A stretch of DNA of 64,000 bases from Typhlomys cinereus (Eukaryota; Chordata; Mammalia; Rodentia; Platacanthomyidae): contig JALPQD010000143.1 in NCBI GenBank assembly GCA_023101885.1, positions 1,984,001-2,048,000 on the forward strand. Reading direction: 5' to 3'. Positions 23,771 through 35,293 of the stretch are shown piece by piece. The position numbers and the translations under genes were made by a program. Within the stretch, counting starts at the first letter, position 1; each line of letters opens with the position of its first letter. The notes beneath the pieces are model-generated. The model did no database searches, was not told the origin of the DNA, and saw nothing but the letters and a program-made list of their open reading frames with translations.

Positions 23771-25520
23771 GGATCCGAAGCCCGAGGATCTGCCCCTGAA
23801 GGGCATCTTGGGAGATGCTGTGTCTGAGCTCCGTAGTGTCAGAACGTTGACATGTTTCCCTCCGTGCTTTGCAGAGTACCTTTTCATGCGACTGGGAAAC
23901 GTGATCCTTCCCAGAGCTGTGATAGCAGTGGGTACTGCAAGGGGTCGTGCAGACCCCTGCTTCTTTGTTCCTCTGGTTAGGACCCCACGGGTCACTATGT
24001 GATGTGTTTCCCCAGTACAGGTCTCCTGCGTGATTTTTGTTATTGATGGAGCGTCATCATTAGCATTAATTCGAGAGCATTTTAACTCCACAGGATCCTG
24101 CTCACCTCTCCTGCCCTTCCTGGTGTCTTCTTCCCATCACGCATTTGACAGAATGAAACTTTTCCCCCTGTAACTTATGCCTGGTAGCTTCTTCCTTAAG
24201 CTGACAGTATCCTTCTGAGTTTCATGCATTCTGGTATCATGATTTGGGCACATTGTAATCCCATGGAGGCTAAACTCAGCTATGACTTCTTCCATGGAGG
24301 TTCTTCCAAGTTTGAAAAAATCCATTATTCTCTTCTCTGCACATTTTGATAATGTTTCTGAACTTGGAATCAATGTTGTTTCTTTATGAGACTATACATT
24401 CAATCCAACAATTGTCTCTTGCTTTTCCGTGAAGGACCTAGTGCTGAAATGATCACCCTCATATAGCATTCTATTTTATTTCAAAAAATATCTGTGAAAA
24501 TGATTCCTATGGATTGAGTGGATTGATTACTGAAGTCTGAAAATACTCAACTATTGAATCTGAAGGTAAAAAGTATGGCCAGACATTTGAGGCACATTTT
24601 TAGTTACTGCTTATGAAACAAAATGGAGCCCCAGTTCCTGATTTCCTCATAGACGTTTGGGAAGATGTTCTAGAAAAATGGTAACACACCATTTGACTGA
24701 CAGACTCTCTACAAATGTGGGCCAATGTGTTATCAATGATCTGCCTCAAGGATCTCTTTGTCAGCTGTACTACTTGATCACAAGTACTGTGAACGCTGGA
24801 GGCCACCAGTTTCAGGAGCATGCAACCTACCATTCTGCACGGCTTCCTCGACCCAGAGCTTCAGTCTCAGTCACACCTCTTTCAAAGTAGCAGATAACTG
24901 CACATCTACCTAACAACAGGCCTAACTGTTCAGTCCCTGTAGGAAATATGATCAACTTACACTATTCTCTAAGCCATGAGAACAAGGAGATAAACTCTAC
25001 AAAACAATCATTGATACGAAAAATGCATTTTATATTTTTTTACGAATACAATTGTCAAAAAAATTTGTTTGGAATGGGCAACTCTGCTTCTAGTTAATTA
25101 TACCGACTACAGCCTACCAACCAAATCTCTCCTGTGGCTTGCTTCCCTAAATGATGCTTACTGAAACATAGGCCTGACAACTAACTCTCTCTCATCTAGG
25201 ATTTCTCCCATGTTGTAATACAGAGTTGAGTATTTGTGAGAGAAACGATATGGTCAAAACAAAGCAAAACAGAAAAGACTAAATATTGTCTCCTTTTCTT
25301 CTCAACAGAAGTCTACCCGTCCTAGAAACTCAAACTGCTCAGTATTCAGTTCTCATAAAGGTCCGATTGTGAGAATATATTCCTTAGTTACCATAAGAAC
25401 TCAACTTCCTCCTATGACCCTGGTGAATTTGAAATTGTGTGCATTGGGATTCTTCTAGTAGTAAGGGTACTTCTCTTCAGCTTTGGCTATCAGAATGTCC
25501 AGGGCCAGCACTGCAGTCCT
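23771..25520. other. Unassigned single-copy stretch
   Basis: Lacks recognisable repeats over about 1.7 kb, unusual for this window. Overlapping open frames on both strands at 23765-24091 and 24600-24890 have no recognisable domain. It may be sheltered sequence beside the block at 23.4 kb. Confidence 0.4.
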
Positions 25521-25525
25521 CAAGG

Positions 25526-25655
25526 AGAAAGGGAGAAAGAGAGAGAGAGAAAGAGAGAGGAAGAGAGAGAGAGACACAGAGAGAGAGACAGAGAGAGGAA
25601 GAGAGAGACAGAGAGAGGAGAGACAGAGACAGAGAATGAGAGAGAGAGAGAGGTG
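25526..25655. repeat. (GA)n-rich polypurine tract
   Basis: Imperfect GA repeats with CA interruptions over 130 bp. They give Arg/Glu-rich open frames on the plus strand and Ser/Leu-rich ones on the minus strand; neither is a gene. Confidence 0.93.
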
Positions 25656-25734
25656 ATAGCACCCTCACCCCGTCTTCATTTGTATTATTCTTGAATACTT
25701 TCTATTCTGATTTCCTAATTGTTTATTTTATTCT

Positions 25735-26170
25735 GATAGCCTTGTGTCATAATTAGGCACAGGTATCAACTTGACTGTTGAGGGTTTGAGCTCTGGGCAC
25801 AGTTGTAAAGAGTTGATGGTTGAGTTAAGCCCAGAGCAAACCTGCAAGAGATTGTCTAGCTGATGGAGAAAGCCCAGCCTATGGTGGGTGGGATTAGACC
25901 CTGGATAAATCACGGAGAGCTGGTTGAGAGAGTCAGCATACTTCTGTTCACTTGGCCAGACATGCTGGTCTGGCAAGTAAGGATTGTTCATCTCTCAGCT
26001 GTTATGCAGTGATGATGTGGCCAGTTCCCTCGGCCCTGGTATTGGTGCGTGCTCTCCCGTTAAGCTGGACTGAGAACTGTAACCGGACTATCATAAGGAA
26101 ATAAATCCCTTGTTCCCTTAAGCCATTTGATGGTCATTTATAGGCAATGTTGCAGGCTGACTGAAACGCC
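25735..26170 (+). mobile_element. URR1-like hAT non-autonomous transposon relic
   Basis: Contains aggtatcaacttgactgttg, a body with gcccagcctatggtgggtgg, then ataaatcccttgttccctta before the end. This is the layout of rodent hAT-Charlie-type relics (URR1 group), also seen at 18.4, 38.2, 41.1 and 42.7 kb. The minus-strand frame at 25728-25991 is a shadow of it. Family name is from memory. Confidence 0.55.
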
Positions 26171-26311
26171 TTGTTTAGGATTTTTGGAAGGAGGGGAATA
26201 AGATCAGATATTTGTGCTTAAATAATATGCACTTTCCACACTTTCATAGTGGATTGTGTAGAATTAGCTGCTTATGTGGTCTGCTTGAATCTCAATTTTT
26301 AAATGCTTCTT

Positions 26312-26420
26312 GAAAGGACTGGGGGCATTGCTTTGTGGATTTGATTCTCGGTACTAACAAAAACTACCAATAAATCAATTAACCAACCAACCATCCAACT
26401 AACCCACCAACCAAGCAAAC
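26312..26420 (+). repeat. ID-like fragment with (AACC)n tail
   Basis: The short ggactgggggcattgctttg, gatttgattctcggtactaa resembles a truncated ID element (ctggggat ... gttcgatccccagcact). It is followed by a decayed tail of aaccaacc units. Confidence 0.45.
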
Positions 26421-26659
26421 TAACTCTTTGCGAATATTGAGTATATTGTAAAGTTCATAGTATTTTATACAGTGTGCAAATACATGCAGGCTTATTTGAT
26501 TATTGTTTTGTTTTGTAGCAGGTTAATTTTAGAAGGTGATTATTTAAAAAATAAGCAAAGTTTTAACAGAGTTGGCAGCTGCAGTATAAGTAATAGTCAT
26601 TACGAGAAATCTGACATTGACTTTTTCCACTGACAGATGTACAAACTTTCCACATTTTA

Positions 26660-26845
26660 ACAATAAAGATAATTGTCACTATTTACTAATTGCCTATCAT
26701 TTTCAAGAACTTTGCATGGATTGTTGAATTTATTCCTTGTAACGCTTCATGGTTAGGTCTTGAAATTCACATTTCATTAGATTGTGATAATGAAACTTAG
26801 AGAGATGATATGTCTCATTTGGACAGAGAGAAAGTATGTAGAGTT
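26660..26845 (-). repeat. MIR relic, reverse
   Basis: In order: actatttactaattgcctat, actttgcatggattgttgaa, tttattccttgtaacgcttc, gataatgaaacttagagaga. This follows the reversed MIR (attgagcgcttactatg ... catttaatcctcacaac ... gatgaggaaactgaggc). Confidence 0.65.
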
Positions 26846-27164
26846 CAGGCGATGATGGTTATGGGAATCAGACAGATGGATGGTGGTCGATCTGGTCAGT
26901 GGATGGAGAAGGTCAATACAGTGCAATAAAGAGTCTGTATACATGTGCAGAAGAATAGAGAGTGTGCACTTTGTCCAAAAGGGCGGCCACTACTAAGTCC
27001 TGCCACTCGCTGCCAGCCTCAGATATCTGCTCATTATTGCTTGAGTTCTCAGTGTTTTAAAAACTAGTAGTGAATTGTTTTCATTTAAAATCATTTTTCA
27101 GAAAGAATAAAAACCATGATGGGGTAGATTGGTATCTGAACAACCAGTTTTCTAACCCCAGGTC

Positions 27165-27360
27165 AAGGGGTCAGACTTTGGGGCTAACTAGTTGAATGAG
27201 ACTCTTGACTAACTCCAGCACAGTCTGGGTTACATTGAACATCTTAACCCCCTTCAGCTTCAGTATCATCTGAATAAGACTAATATCATAGATTTACTGA
27301 ATTTCCTGCAAGTGTTTAACCCACACCTACTACATAGTAGTACTCATGAAATGCCAACAT
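27165..27360 (+). repeat. MIR relic
   Basis: A long MIR match in plus orientation: gtcagactttggggctaact, gggttacattgaacatctta, cttcagcttcagtatcatct, gaataagactaatatcatag and catagtagtactcatgaaat. Confidence 0.7.
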
Positions 27361-29055
27361 ACATATGGTTTGGTTTAAGGATATATTGCTACTAATTTCA
27401 TATTTTGGACTTGCATCCAAGTGATCACAAAGCTACACCCTTTTCCCCCAAATTTGACGCTCATAATAAGTGGTTTGTTTTGTTCTTAACCCAGTTTGTC
27501 AGGATAGGAACACATAACAATTTGACAGACACTCAAAAGCTTTTCTTTACTAAAAAATTAAAATTAAATAAGTTATTTGTTCACGAAGTCACTCTAACAT
27601 TCTCCCTACTCATTTTACTAAAATAAAAATTGCAGACATAATTCCATTAAATTCACTGGAGTCAAGAATCCAGAAGAGAATCTTGTATGAAAAATTATGA
27701 CCTGCTGTTTATTTACAGTGTTAAATAATAAAAAATCATGCTTGGTTAGTGTATCAATATTGGGCATTCTAGTTATCCTAGTCAAGAGCAACATGATGAT
27801 AAAAGACAAGAACAAAGGGCTTCTACATCTTACTAGCAGACCTAAAGATGCTTTCTAGTAAATAAGCAAACATAGCTGTAGGTATTAAGTGTAATGAGTA
27901 ATAGCAGCAAAAAGGATGAAGAATTTTTCTAAGGTGAAAATAGAGTTAAATATGTAGTACAGATATTAAACAGCTCTTTACCTATATATTTTCACCAAAG
28001 AAGTTTTCATTCAAGAAAATAGTTAACAAAGTAATATTTTCTTTAATAAGACAGTTTAATTATACAAAATACTATACATGCTTACTATACATGCTGCTGT
28101 AGGTTATTATGTCCTGAAAGAGTTGGTTAATATGTTCATCTTGTAGCAGAGCACAGTGAAGAGCAATGGACAGAACACTGAATTTGTGAGCTGACGACTT
28201 TTGGTTCTTGTCTGTCTTTGTATAAACTACTCTGTGTTGAAGAGAACATCTTCATGTTGACCATGAAGATGCTTGCGAATGCTCTTTGCATTTAGATAAG
28301 ACACAATACCATTGCAATGATTATTTTTGTGATATCATGGTGACAGTATAGAGCACGCATGAAATTATACACATTTTTCTACCAAGAAAATACAGTTTTG
28401 GTTTTTTTAATAGCCCAGATACTCTCAGTAATTGATTTTGATTTCATAGAAATCTATTAAGTTGAGGTCATTCATTTCAGTTTTTCCTGAGAAGAGACAT
28501 TTTGTTGACAATGAAAGAGCTTAAAGATGTAATTATTGTAGAATGAATAACATGTGGAATGTAAAATAGAAATGACTGTGTTAGTAAAGTTGGTGCTCAG
28601 CCCATTAATGCCCCTCAGAGTATTTAGATAGCTTAATAAACCTGCCTCCTATCTCTAGCACTCCATTCTCCCTTCTTTTTCTTTCTTCTTTAGCAGTTCC
28701 TAGCACTACGCACTGGAACAGAAAGATAAATGGAATCTATTCATAGAGAACTGGTAATTTCCTGGAAGAATTCAGGAAAATGATGGAAGACAACCTTCTT
28801 AAAAGGTTTGGAGAGAGGTTTCTTTCCTTAATATACATCATGTTCTAGAAATAATGGGACAGGAAGCCAAAAGTGAAATCTAAAGGAGACTGGATAATTT
28901 GGTGGGAAAATGCCCCTGATGCCAGAAGAAGGCTTCATTGCATCGGTTATGAAGTTTAGATAGATATGAAACCATGTGTTGAAATGCAGTGTTATTCTGT
29001 TGCATACTTTAATGAAAAAACATGTTCACTTCTGTTTTTGTATTTTGTCATTTAA
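27361..29055. other. Unassigned AT-rich stretch
   Basis: No repeat, exon or RNA gene recognised across about 1.7 kb. Confidence 0.4.
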
Positions 29056-29063
29056 AAATACTT

Positions 29064-29161
29064 TGAAAGAGAGAGAAAGAGAGGGAGAAAAAGAAAGAGA
29101 GAGAGGGAGAGAGAGAGGGAGAGAGGGAGAGATAGATAGATAGATAGATAGATAGAGAGAG

Positions 29162-29221
<60 letters not shown>

Positions 29222-29222
29222 C
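29064..29222. repeat. (GA)n / (GATA)n polypurine tract
   Basis: GA-rich DNA with an internal run of GATA units (29128-29155), then nearly pure GA (29164-29212). It gives Ser/Leu frames on the minus strand only because of the repeat. It directly abuts the SINE at 29225, whose tail it may have replaced. Confidence 0.95.
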
Positions 29223-29337
29223 AGAGAGCATGACATGTGTGTAGAGTCAGTTCTCTTTCCACCATATGGGATCTAAGGATGAAACTCAAGTTATTAGGTT
29301 TGTGTGCACTCACCTGCTGGGCCATTTCACCAGCCCC
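29223..29337 (-). repeat. B2/B3-like SINE, reverse
   Basis: The right end gctgggccatttcaccagcccc is the reversed tRNA-like head; gagtcagttctctttccacc and atgggatctaaggatgaaac are the body. Older B2-superfamily type (B3-like), not the young type near 1-2 kb. Confidence 0.7.
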
Positions 29338-29339
29338 TA

Positions 29340-29480
29340 TTTTTTATTCTTTTGGTGTTTTATACATGAATGCAATGAATTTATTACATTTTCACCTTCC
29401 CCAGTTCTATTCTTCTTCCTTTTCCCATTACAATCCTTCCCTGCCTGTCTCCCTATTTTCTTGTCTTTTTGTATGAGTGG
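29340..29480 (-). mobile_element. L1 3' UTR fragment, reverse
   Basis: Matches the pattern at 1425-1560: catgaatgcaatgaatttat followed by pyrimidine-rich DNA. Worn. Confidence 0.45.
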
Positions 29481-29574
29481 CCCACTGCATTTCATGTGTG
29501 ATCAACCCCTGTTTTGTTTTTTTTTTTTTTTTTGGTAAACCTTTATGTTCATTCATATTGTTCTCTATGTATTG

Positions 29575-29800
29575 TAAAGTTTTTCTTTCTTTAAATCAAT
29601 TTTACTTCTCTGACAGTTTCACACAAAAATACAATGGATTTAAGTCCTTTCATTATATACTATATGATTCCATCCCTTTATCTTTCATTGAAGACTTTCT
29701 TTTCCAAACCACTTTGCCTTCTACCTTGCTGTCTTGTTGTGTGTGCTCTAAAGTTTTTCTAACATGCACATTGACATAGAATGTTCATTTTTTCTATGAT
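29575..29800 (-). mobile_element. L1 3' UTR fragment, reverse (SINE-free homologue of 2.3 kb)
   Basis: The stretch tgacagtttcacacaaaaat, then tttcattgaagactttcttt and gtgtgtgctctaaagttttt matches the L1 fragment at 1845-2375. At that locus a SINE interrupts the gaagacttt site; here the site is intact. Confidence 0.6.
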
Positions 29801-30439
29801 AATCATTTCTTCAATTTTAGAAAACTTTAACTTTAGTTCCTTACGTGTAATTCATCTAGAATTCATATTAATTGTGTCAAAGACTCTCTTTTTATCCTCC
29901 ATTTCTGTGTGAAATTATGGTTTTATAGTACGTGATCAATAACATTTTCACAATATTATCTTTCAATAACATATGCCTTGCACATTTTACCTTTTGAATT
30001 CAAAATAAATATTAGTGAGAAAATGCCTAGCAAGTTACCTCTTTATCAGTTTGTCATCTTTTGTCATCATTTTATTTCATCCTTACTTTTTCCATTTTTC
30101 TTTTTAAATTTTTTAAAGTTTGCAATGACCTATGATTTTTGTGATGGACAGGAAGAAAGATATTGTCAGCATTGTAAAGACACTTTCAGGCCTCTGCCTT
30201 CCACCCCACAGAGACGGCTAGCATACTGAGTCCTGGCCCCATCATGCCGATTTGTCTGTTTTCAAGAGTGTTGTCACTGAAATAATAAAGTATATTTCTC
30301 ATACTTTGCATCTTTTATTCACCTCATGATTAAGAGATTCTTCTATCTTATTGCTGAGCCATAGTTCACTAATTTTTATTTCTACTTAGGACTCAACTGT
30401 ACAACTATGCTTTATACAATGGGACATATTGATAGCCCT
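29801..30439. other. Unassigned AT-rich sequence
   Basis: May continue the L1 relic but no clear match. No gene. Confidence 0.35.
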
Positions 30440-30838
30440 CATATTTATTTATGTTTTATGGATATGTATATGGGGTGCATGTATGCATGTATGTGGCGTT
30501 TGCATGTAGGTAGATGTGCATGCATGTGCAGATGTATGTACATGCATGCATTTGAGTACGTATGCCCGTGGAAACACAAAGGTGATATCAGGAACTATCC
30601 TCGATTGCTGTTACACCATATTGTTGTGAGCCCAGGTCTCTCATTGTGCCCAGAGCACACCATTAGGGATAGCTTGGCTAGCCAGCTTGCTCTGGGCATT
30701 CCCAGGTTGGCCTTTTCAGGACCAGAATGAAAGATGCTACATCAACCTAGCATTTTTTACCAGGGATCTGAGGATCTAAGTGCAGGTCCTTGTGCTTGTA
30801 AGTCAAGAGCTTTAGGCACTGAGCCATCTCCCCAACTC
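30440..30838 (-). repeat. Composite RSINE-like SINE, reverse
   Basis: From left: TG/CATG-rich tail, aggtgatatcaggaactatc, a B1-like middle (ggtctctcattgtgcccaga, tagctagccag-like text), and a reversed tRNA-like head gcactgagccatctccccaa. The order tail, B1-like middle, tRNA head matches the longer composite rodent SINEs (RSINE/B4 group). Exact family uncertain. Confidence 0.6.
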
Positions 30839-30944
30839 AGTAGTCCTCAAGTTTAATTCTTCAAATTTATATATCTTTTTACTTTTCTACATGCAGAATC
30901 ATATGACTGTCATTGTCACTTTTATTTCTTTATTTTTCTAATTT

Positions 30945-31217
30945 AAACTTTATTTGTTTTGTGGGTGTGCGTGTGCGTGCTAGCGCGTGTGCGTGTATCA
31001 GAGGGCACTGTGTGCCTTTATGAAGGGCCAACGGTGACTTCGGGAATCATCTGGATTGGTTCTACCTCCTCGCTTCTCTCTGGGTTTTCCCAGGCTCCAC
31101 CCACCGGGGCAGGAGGTGCAGGCCTCTGTCTGGTGTTTTTACTTGGGACCTAGGATCTGAACTCAGGATTCTCTGCTTGCGAGGCAGTGTCTTAACCCCT
31201 GAACCATCACTCAAGCC
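30945..31217 (-). mobile_element. B2-superfamily SINE, older subfamily
   Basis: Hallmarks: cagagggcactgtgtgcctt, tgacttcgggaatcatctgg, gatctgaactcaggattctc, and a worn reversed head (ccctgaaccatcactcaagc). A TG/GC-rich tail at 30962-30996. Confidence 0.8.
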
Positions 31218-31344
31218 ACGTTTATCCCTTGCTTTCTAAGGTTATTTATTTAGTCACACTTTCATATGTTGTTTAAATTATTCCCAGCAATGCTGAAAAG
31301 AAATGATGAGAACATTCTTAACATATTTGTGAACCGTACCATGG

Positions 31345-31606
31345 CTTTCTTTTCTTGCATGTGTGAGTGCGTGCGTGTGTGTAGAAGAGGGGCACTTAAG
31401 TGTGTGTACCTGCGGAGGCCAAGCATGGTTTTGGGAGTCATCCTGGATTGTTCTAGCTTTCTGTTTTGCTCTGGAGCTTCTTAAGCTCTCTCTTCCAAGG
31501 CTGGAAGTACAGGCCACACCATTTTTGCTTGATATTTTTACATGGGATCTGGGACCCAAACTCAGGTCCTTTTGCTTGTAAAAACTTCAACCCTTGGCCA
31601 TGCCTT
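31345..31606 (-). mobile_element. B2-superfamily SINE, older subfamily, damaged head
   Basis: Shares tgggagtcatcctggattgt, ctggaagtacaggccacacc and atgggatctgggacccaaac with its relatives. The reversed head (aacccttggccatgcc) is partly deleted. It lies only 130 bp from another copy in the same orientation. Confidence 0.78.
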
Positions 31607-32544
31607 TTTATGATCTTCAAATGGCACTTGTGGAAGATCAGTCTTAGGCATTTGAGTGTCATATGCATCAATAAATGAACGTCTTAACTCAACTTAAATA
31701 CATTTATACTAAAACTTTCATGCAACTTCAGCAGTGTTGGTCATGATTATAACAAATTCCAGACACCAATTTTATTTAAATAATTGAAATCAAGTAAACA
31801 ATACTTATGTGCAGTGTTTGCACACTTGAAGTTCATTCTCAGGATTTGTGTTATAGTTATTGATACAATTTAAAAATCTCATCCCAATGCTAAGGCAAAG
31901 CCAGTTACCAATGGATGAATTTGTTTCTTTTTTCAGTTTGCTGAAATGTCTGCAAACTTGTTTATGTAGGAAACAAATTGCTACTCTGACAGAAATCTGC
32001 TTTTCAATGAACTTTGTGGTTTCCAGCAGCGACAGGCAGTTGGAAATGTGAAAGAACTCCTAACTGTGGGAATTAAATGCTTAAAAAATTTAACATTTTA
32101 TTAGATTTTATTTTATTTAATGTTCTAGGAGGTTCACAGCCACTAGCAATTCAATGTAATTTCAGGTGCAGTTGGGAGTTTGGTGTTCTCAGTGGAGCTG
32201 TTAGTTTAGCAAACCTCGTAGATGAAATAAGTTCATTTAATAGCACAAGTGAAAGGATTGTTCTAAAATTGATTTCAAACCGGATCACTAAACATGGTTA
32301 TCATTTCTGATTTTAGGGAATATCTTCTTTTTGCAGTAAATTTATGACTATCAGAAGATACCAACAACACACATGGCACCATGGATTTCACAGTTTCCAT
32401 AAGACTTCTCCACTTCATCTATTATGTTCTTATGGACTCCTACTAATTTCTCTCAAGAACTTAAAATATTTTCTTAATATCTTTTGCTAGGTCTCTATGT
32501 TAAGCTTTATCCCTGCTATAGAGCAAGCTCCTTTCTTTATCATG

Positions 32545-32590
<46 letters not shown>

Positions 32591-33510
32591 ATCTATCTAT
32601 CCATCCATCCCTATAATCTATTATTGTATTTACTTATTCTATTGTTTTATTTGTTGCAATATCATTTGTAATGCATTGAACATGCCAGTATGTAAACTCT
32701 GTGGTATATTAATGAGAAGTCAAATTGGGATCACTGTCATACCAAGGTAGACTGAAGACGAGAAGAAATTGAGAAAAAGAAGTTGCACAAAATCTGGTAG
32801 AAGGAAAACCAGTCTTCTAAATCAGCAGCATAAAAAAGTAGATATTTGAATCTGTAAAAAACAGTAGAATTCTGGGAACTAGAATGAAGGTATGTTAGGA
32901 AAATCTTTTCAAGAATCAAGAGAAGAGGGTATCAGTTAGTTGAAGACATTGATGAAGCCTATTGTGCAGGGTTGAAGCCATTTTTGCAGATGAAGTAGTT
33001 CTTAGAGATTCGGATCAGAACCCAGGCACAGTGTAGCAGGAGGGGATAGGATGGGAAGGAAATTCAGGGTTAGAATATGACAACTGAAATCATTCATTTT
33101 CACATGGAGAGGATGGGCATTATGCTATTAAAAGCTACAGAAATAAATTCTTGGGGAAAAGTCCAGACATGACAATGGGGAGAGAGCATGAGAAAATCAA
33201 AACATTCAGGGAATCAAAGGAGTAAAGTGACTGGCACAGGTCATGGTGGTGTCTCGTGAAAGTCTTCAGAAGGCTACTCGCCCACAAGACTTGGAATCTA
33301 AATATGGAGGGATGCCACACTAGTGGTGGGTATAGTGGCATGTGGGGACACATGTGCCTTCCCTTCAGAAGAAAGACCCACAGAACTCTTCCTGCAACAC
33401 GTTTGGTTTCATTTTCACACACTAGCCACTAGTTGGACACTTCATCCTATTATCCTAAAGTAAGTCACTGTTAAGAGACCAAGGAGGCATGACCTCACAA
33501 TACTTGTATA
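31607..33510. other. Unassigned stretch with one ATCT microsatellite
   Basis: Mainly single-copy DNA apart from the tetranucleotide run at 32547-32610. No exon or RNA gene recognised. A minus-strand frame at 33135-33422 has no domain. Confidence 0.4.
32547..32610. repeat. (ATCT)n microsatellite
   Basis: About 14 ATCT units with one break, ending in atccatccatcc. Confidence 0.95.
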
Positions 33511-33514
33511 TAAG

Positions 33515-33655
33515 GAGGTTCATTCATTCCTTCTACTCATTTAGCTATTCAGAACCAACTCCTTTAGGCTTATTAGATGTCACAAAGTAGTCTAGGTCCT
33601 GAAAGTACATTTGTGAGTAAAATAGTCAAATTTAATTTGTGACAGTGAGAGTTGT
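33515..33655. repeat. Possible L2/MIR3-type relic
   Basis: gttcattcattccttctact, ttattagatgtcacaaagta, aggtcctgaaagtacatttg and agtaaaatag resemble the common L2-like phrase (attcattcaacaaatatttattgagc ... gtgctgggta-aca ... gagtaaaacag). Similar text resumes after the SINE near 34090. Weak. Confidence 0.35.
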
Positions 33656-33769
33656 AAAATGAAGAAACAACAACAAAAAGTACACTTGGTTGCTCCCTTG
33701 AATTTGCAATCCTTGTCTTGCCTTCTGTATATCAAGGTTTTAGGTAGCATCATTAAGGGCAGCAGAACG

Positions 33770-33958
33770 TACATATTCTGGATGATTCAGTGGTAAAGGT
33801 GCTTGCCACCAAGCCCAATGATCTGAATTCAGTTCTAGAACCCACATCGGAAAGTGAGAACAATTCCTGTAAGTTGTCCTCTGACATCCATGTCCGTATT
33901 TTGGCAGTACTCACTCCCCTCCCCAAGAAATATAAGTGAACATTAGAAAAAAAAAAAA
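33770..33958 (+). repeat. B3A-like SINE
   Basis: Head with gattcagtggtaaaggtgct and tgccaccaagcccaatgatc; B box region gaattcagttctagaaccca; 3' part aagttgtcctctgacatcca, then an A tail at 33947-33958. Fairly complete but worn. Confidence 0.78.
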
Positions 33959-34581
33959 GAATAGCAAGACCAAGTCATTTAGCTATTGCTTTTCTGGCTC
34001 TTTCCTTACATGGGCTCTGAAGCTTAAGATATGAAAGTTAAACACACATCCGTTTATATGTGACTGCTAAGAGCTGGAGGATAGGAAGTAAATATGATAA
34101 GACTCTGTCCCTTAAGAAATACAGTTGTGAAGTATGGCAGACATGTAAATAGCAATCTCAGCAGTACAACAAAGGCTTTGGCAGAGTTAAGGGAAGGTTC
34201 TTGTAGTGACAGGAAGAGGCAATGCTTTCCTTGTGTTCTGAAGACCTCTGAGCTGGACTGGTGGGAGTGGGAACCAGCTAGGGGTGGTGGAGGAGACACC
34301 GATATCCAGCCTTCCTCCGTGCTGCCACATGCTGCTGTCTGGTCAGCATCTAGGGCACATCGGGCTTCTTTTTTTCTTCCTTCTGACTCCACTTCAGGGT
34401 CTGTGCTTCACTAATTCCTTGTCTGCCAGAAAGCAGGACAGTTGTGAACTCTGAGTGACAAGTGTCCATTGGTGGGGAAGAAGCGAGTATAAGACTTCTA
34501 GGGTTCTAGAATGTTCTAGATCTTGATGTTGCTGTTCGTTACATAGATGTGAACATGTGTAGAATCTATTGTTATATATTT

Positions 34582-34655
34582 CATATATATATATATATAT
34601 ATGAAACAAGAAGAAAGAAAGAAAAAGAGAGAGAAAAAGAAGGAAAGAAAGAAAT
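34582..34655. repeat. (AT)n followed by (GAAA)n
   Basis: About eleven AT units (34582-34603), then GAAA/GAGA-type purine repeats. No gene overlaps. Confidence 0.92.
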
Positions 34656-34881
34656 TTTTTCTGGCCCAAGATGACTTTACTCATGTCAGTCCTATGAGAT
34701 TTAATTTTTAGTTGGCACAATATAGCACTTGGCACCAAGTGTAAGTTGTTTATGTTTTGTTTTGTGTTTTTTTTTCCATGTCCATCTTCTGCAGATTATT
34801 TTCAGAAACCAGCTTACCGATGACATTCTGTTCTGGGCTCATACTTAACTTCTCACAGGGAATTTTTCCTCTCTTAAACTG

Positions 34882-35215
34882 GGATGACAGGAACACCACC
34901 CAAGACCCACTGCAAGCGAGTGACCACATGAGAGCCATCACATGGGAGCCCCACGGGGGAACATCAGAGGGAAAACCCACAGGGGAATACCTCAGAGGAG
35001 CATCACAGGGGAGCACCCACCACAGGGGAGTCACCATACAGTCTACCACCCAGGAGTCACTGTGCAAGAATCCACCCGTGGGAGTTGGCGCATGGAAGCC
35101 ACTACAAGGGAGCTGCTGCATGGGTGCCATTGTGCAGGAGCTACTGCCTAAGAACCACACATGGAAGCCACAAGAACCACGACACGAAGTCACTGCTTGG
35201 AAGTCACCAACAGGA
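34882..35215 (+). repeat. Degenerate ~14 bp tandem array, open on both strands
   Basis: More than 20 imperfect units of 12-17 bp, mostly 13-14, around the pattern gagccactacatgg (for example gagccatcacatgg, gaatccacccgtgg, gaagccactacaag, gagctactgcctaa). The period is out of step with codons, so all three phases sample the same words. Stop codons happen to be missing, giving a 155-codon frame on plus and a 156-codon frame on minus over the same span. I do not call a protein: the frames start at arbitrary points, the composition follows the repeat, and no splice or promoter context exists. Confidence 0.8.
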
Positions 35216-35238
35216 TGCATTTAGTTTTAAATTCAGAT

Positions 35239-35239
<1 letters not shown>

Positions 35240-35291
<52 letters not shown>
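35240..35291. repeat. (TG)n microsatellite
   Basis: About 26 pure TG units, 25 bp after the tandem array. Confidence 0.97.

Positions 35292-35293
<2 letters not shown>

Noticed and set aside
29026..29325. Ser/Leu-rich minus frame resembling a signal or membrane segment
   Set aside because: It is the GA/GATA tract read in reverse.
34757..35224. 155-codon plus frame as a gene
   Set aside because: Overlaps an equally long minus frame over a tandem array; no start context, splice sites or domain. Kept as a finding only.
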